Positions 8,939-18,688 of a DNA stretch of 64,000 nt are shown here, in pieces. The translations under genes and the position numbers were made by a program. The first letter of the stretch is position 1, and each line of letters opens with the position of its first letter. The stretch comes from Gammaproteobacteria bacterium (GTDB lineage: Bacteria > Pseudomonadota > Gammaproteobacteria > Steroidobacterales > GCA-2729495): the NCBI GenBank assembly GCA_028285245.1, contig JANQPY010000008.1, forward strand, positions 1 to 64,000, given 5' to 3'. Below the pieces are notes generated by a model that was given only the letters and a program-made list of their open reading frames with translations, made no database searches and had not been told where the DNA came from.

Positions 8939-10062
8939 TCGAGAAACCCGGCAGACCTGAGCTCAGCCAGCGCCTCCGCGCACTCGTGCGAACTCTGCTC
9001 GATTCCCCCCGTGTAGTGCTGCGCATCACTGCCGACACTGTGAAGAATCTCTGGCTGGCACTGGGTGACTGGCGCGCACCTTTGATTGCAGTTTACCCGG
9101 CTGCCGATAAGCTTGAGCGCCGAACCAATGAATTTCATGCGACCCTGTGCGGACGTCAGTCACGGCTGACTATCGCTCACCGGTGGCAACTGAACGAGGA
9201 CAAGCCGGAAAAGGTTGCACATCCCTGGCCGCGAGCCGAGTATCCTGAGTTTGCGATCGATATCCCGGCCGCCAGGCTGCGGAGCGGGTCCAACGTTTTG
9301 CGGCTCACAGCAATCAGCCTGCTGGGGCGCAAACAAACTTACGAACACACGTTCCACTACGACCCAACACCAGTAGAGCTGCCGCTGCGCCGAGACTGGT
9401 CGGGCGACACACTGGACAGCCAGGACGGCTACTGGGAATGCCTGGCCACGGGCAACGACAACCGTGTGCGGCCGGCTCCCGGCCACGAAGGTTTCGATCG
9501 GACCCTGGTTGTTTGTGGCGCCTTTACCGGGCCCCGCGAAGTCTGCACGACGATTCATTTCCGGCAGGCGGCGGTTGCAGGCAGGCCGTTCGGATTCGGA
9601 CTCATGCCGCTATGGGGCGGCAGGCCACTGCATCCGGACACGGGAGAAGTAGTGGGTTGGTTATTCGGGATGGCTGGCTACTACCTCCCGCACGAAGGTG
9701 CCGGACTGGAATTCTCCCGCCACGATGGTCACGGTGAGCCGGCATGGGTCGCCAATTACGGTCCGCTCGACCCGCGGCCTGATGGCAGCTACCGGTTTCG
9801 AGTGCAGGCGCTGGACTGTGCAACCTCGGACGGTCCGCAGCGTGTCTGGCATATGCGCATGAAGTGCTGGGCGGAAGGTCAACCGCAACCCGACGCGTGG
9901 CTTGAGCTGACGGATACCGACAAAGTCGGCCTGCCTGAGCATGCGTACGGCGTCGCCGTATTCGCCCACGCTTGTCAGGCGGAATTCGGTACCGTCGAGG
10001 TCAAGAGGCCGACAATCGACGCGGGCACTATTGAGCAGATTCTTGCGCGACGCTCTCGCTAA
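8935..10062 (+). CDS. Unrecognised 375-residue protein, probable beta-sandwich
   Basis: No family is recognised with confidence. There is no signal peptide. Residues about 40-145 look like an immunoglobulin-like strand-rich region, and 150-365 look like a concanavalin/DUF1080-like sandwich (phrases GFGLMPLWGG, GYYLPHEGAGLEFSRHDG, ending in VAVFAHACQAEFGTVEVKRP). The overall style resembles the 717-residue protein at 3155-5308. It is last in the flippase operon and overlaps the convergent SGNH hydrolase gene by 35 bases. Function unknown; a role with the same glycan is inferred from position only. Confidence 0.6.
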   Translation: MIEKPGRPELSQRLRALVRTLLDSPRVVLRITADTVKNLWLALGDWRAPLIAVYPAADKLERRTNEFHATLCGRQSRLTIAHRWQLNEDKPEKVAHPWPRAEYPEFAIDIPAARLRSGSNVLRLTAISLLGRKQTYEHTFHYDPTPVELPLRRDWSGDTLDSQDGYWECLATGNDNRVRPAPGHEGFDRTLVVCGAFTGPREVCTTIHFRQAAVAGRPFGFGLMPLWGGRPLHPDTGEVVGWLFGMAGYYLPHEGAGLEFSRHDGHGEPAWVANYGPLDPRPDGSYRFRVQALDCATSDGPQRVWHMRMKCWAEGQPQPDAWLELTDTDKVGLPEHAYGVAVFAHACQAEFGTVEVKRPTIDAGTIEQILARRSR

Positions 10063-11119
10063 ATGATTCGCGGGGGCTGGTTTGCGCAAGCAGCTCCCTT
10101 ACTCTGGGCATAACAGCCCGCTTGACGCGTGCATGACCAGCGGCTGTCCAATGCAGACCATCCGGCAAATACATGCCTTCCTCGCCGCGGGTGAGCACCT
10201 CATCGAGCGACACGAGATCCAGGCCCAGGCCACGCAACTCGCCCCGGAACATGTCGCCACCATAGATATCCTCTACCAGGACAACGAGCAGCCGCGCGCC
10301 ATCGGCTTCCACATCACGGCGTAGCGCCTCGATCAGGGCAACCGTTACATGTTCCGCCTCGGTCTTGGGAAACGGACGTGACTCTGCCGCAGCCTCTACC
10401 GACGAGGGCTGCTCTAACGCGGCGCTCACTCGAAGCTGCTCACGAATTCGATTCAGCCCGGTGAGCAGGTAAGACTGCTGCGCAGTTCCCACCAGCACGC
10501 GCTCCAGCAATGGCGTGCGTGGCACGGGCGTATTGGTCAGCTGCAGGCTGCCAGACTCGCGCCGGAACACAGGCTTGCCGTAGAGCAGGTAGGCAATTGG
10601 CGAAACGTTCATCGCAAAGTCATTGGTTGCCACAACCAGCACGACCACGTCGGCACCGTAGCGTCGACCGTGTTGACGATAGAGCAACAGCTCCTGGTCA
10701 GTGCTGTAACCGCTAACGCCCAAATTGACAACGTCGAATCCGTCGCCAAGCCCTGCATCCATCTGGCTAACGAATGTTTCATCCTCTTCAACGCCAAAAC
10801 CCCAGGTAAAGGAATCCCCCAGCACAACGACTCGACGTTGCTCCGCAGGCAGTTTGAGCGGCCGGTCAGGCCCCCGAAAACCCTGCGAATTGGTGCGCAC
10901 GGCAACGTCAAAGCCGAACGATGAGAAGCGCCCGGAATATCCGGGCTTATGCGCCCAGCCGAAATCAGGGTCGTAGGTCCAGAACTCCGCCAGCCGCCCG
11001 GTCCGGGGCGCCCACTCAGGAAACAGGAAGCGGACGCTCAGCTCGGCCAGCAGTATCGACACCAGGAGCGATACCCCGGTGAGAGCCAGTGTTTGCAACG
11101 CCGCTCTAGGCCTTGCCAT
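10028..11119 (-). CDS. Membrane-anchored SGNH/GDSL hydrolase-like protein
   Basis: A 363-residue protein with an N-terminal membrane anchor (residues about 10-32) and an SGNH fold facing the periplasm. Block I is VVLGDSFTWGFG (nucleophile Ser), block II is NLGVSGYST, block III is VVATND, and block V is LPDGLHWTAAGH with the Asp-x-x-His pair. Such proteins add or remove O-acyl groups on polysaccharides. It begins inside the last codons of the O-ligase-like gene (14-base overlap) and closes a long minus-strand operon. The acyl substrate is unknown. Confidence 0.8.
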   Translation of the reverse strand: MARPRAALQTLALTGVSLLVSILLAELSVRFLFPEWAPRTGRLAEFWTYDPDFGWAHKPGYSGRFSSFGFDVAVRTNSQGFRGPDRPLKLPAEQRRVVVLGDSFTWGFGVEEDETFVSQMDAGLGDGFDVVNLGVSGYSTDQELLLYRQHGRRYGADVVVLVVATNDFAMNVSPIAYLLYGKPVFRRESGSLQLTNTPVPRTPLLERVLVGTAQQSYLLTGLNRIREQLRVSAALEQPSSVEAAAESRPFPKTEAEHVTVALIEALRRDVEADGARLLVVLVEDIYGGDMFRGELRGLGLDLVSLDEVLTRGEEGMYLPDGLHWTAAGHARVKRAVMPRVRELLAQTSPRESFSESVAQESAQ

Positions 11120-12470
11120 GAGGCCCCCTTACCGCGCGCCAGTGGGGGCGAGGTGCGTCAACTGCTGGTTCTGTCTCGGACGTTACCGGCGCATCTCGCC
11201 GGGCCAGCTCGCTGATCACAGCCACCAGCGCGAGGCACCAGTAGAGCACCTCAGCCTTAAGGTAGTCAGCGAACATACCGGCGCAGAGGACGCTGACCAG
11301 CGCACCACCCACGACCGTGCGATACAGCTCTAACTCCTGGGAGAGTTCCTGCCCTGGAGGCGCTCGCAGACGCCGCAAGGTTTGTAGCGCCCAAATGATA
11401 ACGGCGAGATAGAGCAACAAGCCGGGAATGCCGTGCTCAACGAGCAGAGACATAAACATGTTGTGCGAGGAGCGTGAACCACCAAAGCGTTCTTCGCGCG
11501 TATTGGCCGCGAGGTACTTCTGGTCCAGGAACTTTGGACTCAGCACTGCGGTGCCACGATGACCAGTGCCCATCGGATACTGCAGAAACATTTCGAACTG
11601 GGCCTTAATCAACACTAACCGGCCAGAGGCGCTGGCATCCAGCTCCTGCTCCTGCTGCGCGGCCGACACCAGATCGGTCATACGCTCCATAAAGTTATCC
11701 GGCGCAACTCTCACCAACAACAGCACACCGGCAAATGCACAGACCAGGAGAAACTTTCGATACCGGCGTGCGCCGAACACCAGCATCGCACCCCCCGCCA
11801 CCACGAGGGCCAGGATGGCCCCGCGGCTTTCCGTCTGAATGATGCCGTTGACGATAAACGGAACCGCGGCAATCGCGACCAGCTTCATGCGCCAGTCTTT
11901 GTCCAGTAGCAGCGCGCAAACGAAAATCAGGCCGGTACCCAGCTGCATACCCAATGAGTTCGCCTCATCAATACCGGGCCCGCCTACCCCTTCCAAGCGG
12001 CCCCAGGGCGGCGCAAGGAAAGCCAGAACCCCCAGATACAGGCAACCCAGTACGTGCACCAGCGCAAAGCCCCGGACGTCGTCCCAACTCTGCAATAGCT
12101 GGTACATCAGGAAAAGCAGAATGGCGTACTTGGCGCCCAGCGACATGAAATCACCGTGCTGCGCACTTATCGTCCAAAACGCCTGCAGCCAGATCCAAAC
12201 GACAAACCAGATAAAAAGGGCAATCCCGCGATGGTCGCGCCAGTTCCGCCGCTCCTGATCCGGCGCCAAACGCCACGTAGCCACAAGCGTGACCAGCGCT
12301 GCAATCAAAGCCCAGCGCGCGCTCGGCGCAAACTGCCCCCACCATCGGCTTGGTGGGTGCAGATAGAACACTGCCACATAGGTATACAGGCCAAATAGCG
12401 GATGCCTGAACACAGCCAGCGCGAGCCCGGCCAGGTACCCCAAAAGGAAGATGAGTGATGTGACAGCCAT
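11106..12470 (-). CDS. O-antigen ligase/polymerase-like membrane protein, exosortase A-associated type
   Basis: A 454-residue protein with about ten hydrophobic helices and a large periplasmic loop with conserved RSSHNMFMSLLVEHGIPG, the Wzy_C signature. The N-terminal pattern (LFGLYTYVAVFYLHPPSRWWG) matches the putative O-glycosylation ligase family that accompanies exosortase A clusters. It probably transfers or polymerises lipid-linked glycan in the periplasm. It lies between the amidotransferase and the SGNH hydrolase in the same operon. Confidence 0.85.
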   Translation of the reverse strand: MAVTSLIFLLGYLAGLALAVFRHPLFGLYTYVAVFYLHPPSRWWGQFAPSARWALIAALVTLVATWRLAPDQERRNWRDHRGIALFIWFVVWIWLQAFWTISAQHGDFMSLGAKYAILLFLMYQLLQSWDDVRGFALVHVLGCLYLGVLAFLAPPWGRLEGVGGPGIDEANSLGMQLGTGLIFVCALLLDKDWRMKLVAIAAVPFIVNGIIQTESRGAILALVVAGGAMLVFGARRYRKFLLVCAFAGVLLLVRVAPDNFMERMTDLVSAAQQEQELDASASGRLVLIKAQFEMFLQYPMGTGHRGTAVLSPKFLDQKYLAANTREERFGGSRSSHNMFMSLLVEHGIPGLLLYLAVIIWALQTLRRLRAPPGQELSQELELYRTVVGGALVSVLCAGMFADYLKAEVLYWCLALVAVISELARRDAPVTSETEPAVDAPRPHWRAVRGPHGKA

Positions 12471-12484
12471 CTGCGTGAACCTGG

Positions 12485-14425
12485 CTAGGCTGCCCTGACG
12501 CCCTGCTCCGCAACAGACGCGGTCAGGTCAGCGACAGACTCACCATCGAGAAAGAGCCGCATCCACAGTTCAAGCGTTAGCAATGCGAACAGCTGATCGC
12601 TGTTGTCGGCCCGATTCGCACGGTGCGCATTAATCATGTCGGCCACAGCCTCGACACGAAAAATCCCTCGCCTTCTCAGCACCTCAGGTGACAGCAGATT
12701 ACTGAGCACAGGTGCCAGCTCGTGCTTGAGCCATCCTCCCATAGGCGGCCCAAACCCACGCTTCTTGCGGCTCAGGACAACGTCCGGAACAAAGTCCTTC
12801 AGCGCCCGGCGCAACGCATAGCGGGTTTCCCGGCCGCGCACGCGATGTTCGTCGGGAAGCGTGCCGGCCAGGTCGACCATACGCTCATCCAGCAGCGGTA
12901 CGCGACATTCCAGCGAATGGGCCATGGTCATCTTGTCCGACATGAGCAGCAAATCGTCTGTGAGCTGTGTCTGGGTGTCGGCCGCAAAAATACGGGTCAG
13001 CTCTGGTACATGCTGCCACTCCGTAAGCGCTCTCGCGAGGGCGTCCGGCTCGCCCACGGCCCGCGGGCCCAGCATGGCTGAGAGCTGACTGCTGCCAAAC
13101 ACTTCCATCAGCCGATGGTAACGGTCCAGATCGCTTAGCTCCGTGAGTTCAGACAATGTTCTCAGATAGCGAAACAGGTTCAGAATCCGGGAACTGCGGC
13201 TGACGGGCAAGGCGCCGGCCAGAGGATTCACAATGTGGCGTCTGCACCAACCCGGCAGCCGCTGCATCAGACCCAGATAATGGCCCAGCATGTAGCGATC
13301 ATAGCCACCGAATAGCTCGTCACCGCCAACCCCTGACAGAATTACCTTGACGTCCCGGGCCGCGTACTCGGCGACGAGACTGGTGGTGACCAGCGCAGCA
13401 TCTGCTGTCGGCTCGTCCATGTGCCAGACCAGTTCCGGTAGCAAACGCACGATCTCGGGGCTTACCAGAATTTCTTTGTGCTGAGTATCGAAGGCCTGGG
13501 CGACCTGACGCGCATAGTCGGTTTCGTTGTAGTAGTTCGCACCGGTGCTGCCCTGGTAGCCGATCGCATAAGTAGCAATTGAGCCTGTCGGATCAGCCTG
13601 CCGCATACTGGCAACGATCATGGATGAATCGATGCCGCCGCTGAGAAAAGCGCCGAGAGGAACGTCGCTAATGAGCTGCCGCTCAACACTGTCGACGAGC
13701 GCACTGCGGATCTCATCGGCCCAGTCGTGGACGCTTCGCTCTGCCGGCTCAATACCGAGTCGCCAGTAGCAATGTTCGGATGCGGTGCCGTTTTCCACCA
13801 CGAGGTAATGCCCCGGGCGGAGCTTCTCAACACCGGCAAGCAGCGTCGCGGGATTCGCCACGTATCCAAGCGCCAGATAATCAACCAGAGCGTTGCGATC
13901 CAGACTGGCATTGAAATCCGCCCGGCCAGTCAGTGCTTTAACCTCCGAGGCGAAGGCCAGACGATTACCCAGACGTGCGTAGTAGACTGGCTTAATGCCA
14001 AGCCGATCGCGGCCAATCAGCGCCCTCTGTCGCGCACTGTCCCACAGCGCGAATCCGAACATACCCCGCAGCTTTAGCGGCATCTCATCGCCGTACTCCT
14101 CGTAAAGGTGTACGAGCACCTCCGCGTCGCTATTGCTGCGCACGGAGTGGCCGAGCGCCTCCAGTTCGGCGCGTAACTCGCGGAAGTTGTAAATTTCCCC
14201 GTTGCACACTGCGACGATTGAACGATCTTCGTTATAGATCGGCTGCTCACCGCCGGCGGGGTCGATAATCGCTAACCTGCGCAGTCCGAGCGCCGCGCGG
14301 CCATCGATAAACAAGCCGTCGGCGTCCGGACCTCTGTGCGTAAGCAGGCTGCCGGAACGAACCACCTGATCGCGCCCCGGACTTACGCCCGGTTGCAGAG
14401 TAACTTCGCCGTAGATACCGCACAT
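12485..14425 (-). CDS. Asparagine synthase-type amidotransferase (first of three paralogs)
   Basis: The frame opens at 14482, but the start should be the ATG at 14425. It yields MCGIYGE, and Cys2 must become the N-terminal nucleophile of the class II glutaminase domain; 646 residues result. Residues 1-200 form the glutaminase, with RHRGPD-like THRGPDADG and GEIYNFREL. The synthetase half has the PP-loop SGGIDSSMIVA. In exosortase A loci such enzymes are thought to amidate uronic acids or other carboxyls of the exopolysaccharide. It stands between the FemAB-like gene and the ligase-like gene. Confidence 0.88.
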   Translation of the reverse strand: MCGIYGEVTLQPGVSPGRDQVVRSGSLLTHRGPDADGLFIDGRAALGLRRLAIIDPAGGEQPIYNEDRSIVAVCNGEIYNFRELRAELEALGHSVRSNSDAEVLVHLYEEYGDEMPLKLRGMFGFALWDSARQRALIGRDRLGIKPVYYARLGNRLAFASEVKALTGRADFNASLDRNALVDYLALGYVANPATLLAGVEKLRPGHYLVVENGTASEHCYWRLGIEPAERSVHDWADEIRSALVDSVERQLISDVPLGAFLSGGIDSSMIVASMRQADPTGSIATYAIGYQGSTGANYYNETDYARQVAQAFDTQHKEILVSPEIVRLLPELVWHMDEPTADAALVTTSLVAEYAARDVKVILSGVGGDELFGGYDRYMLGHYLGLMQRLPGWCRRHIVNPLAGALPVSRSSRILNLFRYLRTLSELTELSDLDRYHRLMEVFGSSQLSAMLGPRAVGEPDALARALTEWQHVPELTRIFAADTQTQLTDDLLLMSDKMTMAHSLECRVPLLDERMVDLAGTLPDEHRVRGRETRYALRRALKDFVPDVVLSRKKRGFGPPMGGWLKHELAPVLSNLLSPEVLRRRGIFRVEAVADMINAHRANRADNSDQLFALLTLELWMRLFLDGESVADLTASVAEQGVRAA

Positions 14426-14498
14426 GATGCTTTGCCCGGCAGCTAGCGCCGGGAGCTGGCTCCCGGCGATTTGAACGGACAATCGGCACGGAAAATCG

Positions 14499-15527
14499 TC
14501 ACGGCAAATGCCTTACCAGGCGCGGACCCAGCCAATTGGCCACTGGCAGCGGCAATCGCCGCCAGGCGCGAATCGCCAGGGCATACTTCGGATTGTCCGG
14601 ATTGAGCCCGGGCAAACTGCGGCCGGCTGGCAACCAGTAGTGCCAGAAAAGCGGGACCGGCTCGCTGCCCCACTGCTTCTTGAACCGATAGGTGCCACTG
14701 TCTTTCGAAGAGCGCCCAAAATCGAACACGCTCGATCCCCTGGCGTGGGCCGATTCGATTGCTGCCCAGTACAGCAGCATATTTGCCCCAACGCGATCAA
14801 ACTCTCTTCGCGAAGAAGCCCACGGTATTTCGGTGACGCCTCGAAAATGCGTCAGGAGGCAGGCGGCGGCAACGGCTTCATTCACTTTTACGAGGACAAT
14901 CTCTGCCTGCTCACCCAAAGCGTCCAGGATTCTGGCGAAGAACTCGCGACTGTAAACAGGCGTGCCGAGATCCCGCATCTTGGTTGCGAACACAGTGTAG
15001 AAATCATTCACCAACTCTGCGCCGCCGCGGACGACGCTTGCGCCCTCTCTGCGGGGCCGGCGGATCTGGGCGCGAAGCTTTGCGCGTAAACCGCTCCACT
15101 GGCTATCAACGTCTTCGGTCAAAGCGAGCTGCATAGCCAGCTTGTCAGTGCGCGCCGGCCAGGAAGACGCCCGCGGCCGACGCTCCCGAAACTCGATGTG
15201 CTCAACGCCCAGTTCGGCACCCAGCGTGCAAGCGGCCTTGAGCAGCTGCTCATCAACGGCGTCGGATGCCGCCAGCGCCCCACCAAAATTCACGTACGGA
15301 ATCGATACAAGGAAGTCGCCGAACAGTCGGCTCTTCAAACGCACCAGCGGCAGCGCACCAACCAGGCGATCCTCAGACCACGCCGCAAGATAGTGAGCGT
15401 CGCAGCCGAAACTCTGCTGCATAACGTCTCGCCACGCCGTGGTGTGATAAACGGACCCGCAGTCAGCAGAGGCGACAAAGGCATCCCAAGTGGACGCTTC
15501 GTCATCAAGCAGGGGCGCAACTCTCAT
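14499..15527 (-). CDS. FemAB/GNAT-like protein, PEP-CTERM/exosortase A-associated type
   Basis: A 342-residue protein with the double-GNAT architecture of FemAB proteins. The N-terminal YHTTAWRDVMQQSFG and the C-terminal SVFDFGRSSKDSGTYRFK with KKQWGSEP are characteristic of the FemAB family found next to exosortase A genes. It probably transfers an aminoacyl or acyl group, but no member's substrate is certain to me. It starts 8 bases after the deacetylase gene, within the minus-strand operon. Confidence 0.88.
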   Translation of the reverse strand: MRVAPLLDDEASTWDAFVASADCGSVYHTTAWRDVMQQSFGCDAHYLAAWSEDRLVGALPLVRLKSRLFGDFLVSIPYVNFGGALAASDAVDEQLLKAACTLGAELGVEHIEFRERRPRASSWPARTDKLAMQLALTEDVDSQWSGLRAKLRAQIRRPRREGASVVRGGAELVNDFYTVFATKMRDLGTPVYSREFFARILDALGEQAEIVLVKVNEAVAAACLLTHFRGVTEIPWASSRREFDRVGANMLLYWAAIESAHARGSSVFDFGRSSKDSGTYRFKKQWGSEPVPLFWHYWLPAGRSLPGLNPDNPKYALAIRAWRRLPLPVANWLGPRLVRHLP

Positions 15528-15535
15528 GACGAGTG

Positions 15536-16402
15536 TCAGCTGGTGGCGGCGCGCAGACCCAGAATCTCATCGTACCGCCCCCAATTGAACTCATCGAGCA
15601 AACGGTGGAGCCGGCCTTCTACGCGGCGCAAACTCAGGTAGTGGCGTAGTCGCGATTTCAGGCGGGCGCCGCGCACCCGAGGCTGGTCGGGGTCGATCTC
15701 CCAGGGATGCAGGTAGAAGAAAGCCTGGCGCGACTCCCGCTCTGTCACCCTGCGCAATGCCCAGGTAAACAAAGAATAGGGAAAGATACGAAAGTAGCCG
15801 CCCCCGCCACATGGGTAGCGGCTGCCGCCCAGCTCAACGGTCGTCAATGGGCACTCCAGAAAGTCAGAGTCCGCCGGGCGGAAGGTAAAGCGGGGCGCCT
15901 CCGGCCAGCCGTAAAAATCATGGCGCACCGGAAAAATGCTGCTGGAATAAGCGTAGCCAGCCTCGCTTAGCTCACCGAAGACCCATTCGTTTTCTTTGCG
16001 CACGGAGAAGCTTGGCGCCCGGTAGCCGGTAACCGGGACGCCGCCGAGGTCTTCCAGCACAGCTTTGGTGCGGCTTATGTCAGCCCGGAACTCAGCAGGT
16101 GATTGATGAAAGGCCGGCGTATGGTCGAAGCCATGGCTTGCCAGCTCATGGCCAGCAGCGACTATCGCTTTCACCATGCCAGGCTCTCGCTCAGCCAGCC
16201 AGCCCAGCACAAAAAAAGTTGCCTGCACTGAATGCTGCGCGAAGATATCCAGAATTCGCGCCGTATTGTCGGCGGCCCGGCGCGGATGATCTTGCCAGCT
16301 ATCGCGATGGATGACGTCGCTGAAGGCCTGGACGTGAAAATGCTCTTCCACGTCCACGGACATGCCGTTGACCGGCATTGCACTGTGACCCGGTTGGCTC
16401 AC
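15536..16402 (-). CDS. XrtA-system polysaccharide deacetylase (NodB fold)
   Basis: A 288-residue carbohydrate esterase 4 protein. The catalytic Asp pair lies in MSVDVEEHFHVQAF, and the metal His motif is GHELASHGFDH. This N-terminal variant with DVEEHF is typical of the polysaccharide deacetylase of PEP-CTERM loci. The GTG start overlaps the preceding stop (GTGA at 16402-16399), showing coupling to the beta-barrel gene; ATGs at 16378 and 16363 are alternative starts. No signal peptide is visible. It should de-N-acetylate the exopolysaccharide or its precursor. Confidence 0.9.
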   Translation of the reverse strand: MSQPGHSAMPVNGMSVDVEEHFHVQAFSDVIHRDSWQDHPRRAADNTARILDIFAQHSVQATFFVLGWLAEREPGMVKAIVAAGHELASHGFDHTPAFHQSPAEFRADISRTKAVLEDLGGVPVTGYRAPSFSVRKENEWVFGELSEAGYAYSSSIFPVRHDFYGWPEAPRFTFRPADSDFLECPLTTVELGGSRYPCGGGGYFRIFPYSLFTWALRRVTERESRQAFFYLHPWEIDPDQPRVRGARLKSRLRHYLSLRRVEGRLHRLLDEFNWGRYDEILGLRAATS

Positions 16403-17850
16403 AGAAAATCCCGAACAACCGTCAGACCAACCTGATGCTCAGTGTAGAGCGGCTGCCGCGCATCTGTACCGTACTGCTTGGTGCGACTAAACCAGGCCTT
16501 GAGCCGCGTCTTCTGGCCGAGCGAATACCTGCCTTCGAGATAGAAACGCAATACGGTATCTTCGTTGCCCGATGAGAAATCCCGGTCTGCCCAACCAACC
16601 TGTGCCGTGCCAGAGGTGCGAACGCCAAACTCGTGATCCCACGTCAGCGTCGCGCCAACCTCTTCATCGGCATTCAGGGTTGCGAGGTCAGGATCTTCGG
16701 CATCGGCCACATTTTCGCGCTCGTCCCAGAAGCCGAGCAACACGATCCGATTGCGATCCGTCTCACGCGTGATGCTGGCCTCCGCGCGCTCGCGCACAAA
16801 ACGAACGTTCTGGCCCGGACGGTCAATGGTCTGAGGCGAATTCGGCAGACCGAGCTCTTCATTCGCACCCCGGTCACGGAACAAAATTTCCTGTACCCGG
16901 GGCTCCTCTGTATAGCTCAGCCCAATCAGGGTACCCAGGACGCGTCGCTCGAAGAACGCACGTTTCGTTGTGCCAAAGCTTCGGTCGCCTAAGCCAACCT
17001 CCCAACGCGTATTGGCCGTACGCTGGCGGATTCCCACCTCCCAGATTGCCTCCTCAAGGTCGTCATCACCTAGCTGAAACACATCGCTTTCCGCACCAAG
17101 TTCGCCGAACAGCTGAAAATCATCCGCCTCGACAAAATCGTAGTTCACGATCAATACAGCCTGCTGGTACTTGGACACCGGCGGGCGCTCGTATTCATAG
17201 CGAAGATACTCATGCGCCACACCCCAGGTCAGCCCTTTGTCTCGCGGAGCCGATGCGAAGCTGGTCTCAATTGTCTGGTACAGATCAAGATCCTGAATGT
17301 CCGGCGTATCGTAGTCGACTGTTCCCGCGGTATAGCTGATGTCGAGCAGTCCGCCGAACAACGGCTGCGTCAGGCGAGGCGTGGTCTCTAGTCGCACCGA
17401 GTCGGTACGGTTGTCGATGATGGGCACGTTGGAGAAAAACAGCACGCCCTCAGGCTCGGTCACCTGCTGCTCAATTACGGCAATGGAGTCAATCGAGAAC
17501 ACGTCGTCTATCAGCTCAAGCCCAAGCGCTGCGCTGCCGTCGTGAAAAATAGAATCTTCGCCAATGTCCTCGTAGTAGAGATAAGAAAATGTGTAGTCCA
17601 CATCAACGGATACCCGCTGGGTTTCGTGGGTAAGCTGAAGGTTCGGCTCAATTAAGAAAACGAACTCATCAATCTCGTCGTCAGGTTCGGCAAGATTGAG
17701 GTTGTCGGTGTAGACCACCGAGGTTTCAATAGATGGAGCAAAGTCGAATGCTGATAGCGGAGTGGCAACAATAGTCAGGCAGATGAGTAACGCCAGACGC
17801 GTCAATCCGTAACGGTGTGACAGACCGATATCAATAGTAGGTGCTGGCAT
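16399..17850 (-). CDS. Outer-membrane beta-barrel protein, PEP-CTERM/EPS-associated
   Basis: I place the start at the ATG at 17850 rather than the GTG at 17862, because GGAG stands six bases before it. The resulting 483-residue protein has a signal peptide (LALLICLTIVATPLSAF) followed by alternating amphipathic beta strands (repeated YxY/FxF and arginine/aspartate turns) up to a C-terminal aromatic residue (VVRDFL). This matches the uncharacterised beta-barrel family of PEP-CTERM loci, a likely outer-membrane porin for glycan export. It overlaps the kinase gene by 20 bases. Confidence 0.85.
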   Translation of the reverse strand: MPAPTIDIGLSHRYGLTRLALLICLTIVATPLSAFDFAPSIETSVVYTDNLNLAEPDDEIDEFVFLIEPNLQLTHETQRVSVDVDYTFSYLYYEDIGEDSIFHDGSAALGLELIDDVFSIDSIAVIEQQVTEPEGVLFFSNVPIIDNRTDSVRLETTPRLTQPLFGGLLDISYTAGTVDYDTPDIQDLDLYQTIETSFASAPRDKGLTWGVAHEYLRYEYERPPVSKYQQAVLIVNYDFVEADDFQLFGELGAESDVFQLGDDDLEEAIWEVGIRQRTANTRWEVGLGDRSFGTTKRAFFERRVLGTLIGLSYTEEPRVQEILFRDRGANEELGLPNSPQTIDRPGQNVRFVRERAEASITRETDRNRIVLLGFWDERENVADAEDPDLATLNADEEVGATLTWDHEFGVRTSGTAQVGWADRDFSSGNEDTVLRFYLEGRYSLGQKTRLKAWFSRTKQYGTDARQPLYTEHQVGLTVVRDFL

Positions 17851-18685
17851 AGTAGTCTCCACCGTAGTAATCGAGCCACCGGGAGCGCGGCGCCTTGTTC
17901 AACACCAGGCCGACGGGTTTCTCCTTGTCCAGCGTGTTGAGCACTTTTTGAACGTCGCCCTCACTCGTTTGTCCGGCAGCGACCACGACCAGCACCTGAC
18001 CCGCGAGCTCCATGATGGCGCTGCCATCGGGCATCGATAGCACGGGAGGAGTATCCATCAGCACCAGCGTCCCGGCTTTGGCATTGGCCAGACCCGTGAT
18101 CGCGTCGCGAGCCGTCCGGCTATTCAACAGCTCCAGCGTGTCGGATGTTTTGGTACCGGTGGGGATCACGCTTAGCCGGTCAAACTCCGTACGCACGATC
18201 ACGTCATCGAGGCCGGCGGCATCGGGATCCTGAATTGCATCGAAGAATCCTGGCGCACCTTGAAGTCCCATCGCGGCGGTCAGCGAACCACGGGCATTAT
18301 CCAAATCGAGCATGACGACCGAAAGATCCCGCTCCAGCGACAGCGCGTAGGCGAGATTGGCCACGCTGAAAGTCTTGCCGTCGCCTGAAAGCGCACTGCA
18401 AACCATCACGATGTTGGCGCCCGGCGCGGATAGTCGGCCAAAGGCATTCTGCAGCACCGGATTCTTCAGCCGCCTGAACTCGTCGATCAGATTGGGATCT
18501 TCATCGCGGGCAACCAGCAGACCGGTCTCGCCAAAGCTGGCCATGCGTCGTTCCGAATCAGACGCATGCTCGCCTCCCGATTGGGACGCCGTCGATGCGG
18601 CGTCAGCCCCCCGCGACGTACTGCCGCGAGTCTGCGCGGAGCGCTGCTGCCGGGACTTCTCTATGGATCGCTCGATAATCGACAC
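17831..18685 (-). CDS. Tyrosine autokinase (BY-kinase) of the exosortase A-associated type
   Basis: A 284-residue cytoplasmic BY-kinase. Walker A is SGDGKT, Walker A' is VVMLDLDNARG and Walker B is LVLMDTPPVL. The C-terminus has a tyrosine cluster (seven Tyr in the last 14 residues, ending YYASTYY) that would be autophosphorylated to control chain length. Start is GTG with GGGAG eight bases upstream. It directly follows the chain-length gene. The two proteins together would correspond to the split form of Wzc. Confidence 0.92.
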   Translation of the reverse strand: MSIIERSIEKSRQQRSAQTRGSTSRGADAASTASQSGGEHASDSERRMASFGETGLLVARDEDPNLIDEFRRLKNPVLQNAFGRLSAPGANIVMVCSALSGDGKTFSVANLAYALSLERDLSVVMLDLDNARGSLTAAMGLQGAPGFFDAIQDPDAAGLDDVIVRTEFDRLSVIPTGTKTSDTLELLNSRTARDAITGLANAKAGTLVLMDTPPVLSMPDGSAIMELAGQVLVVVAAGQTSEGDVQKVLNTLDKEKPVGLVLNKAPRSRWLDYYGGDYYASTYY

Positions 18686-18688
18686 GGC

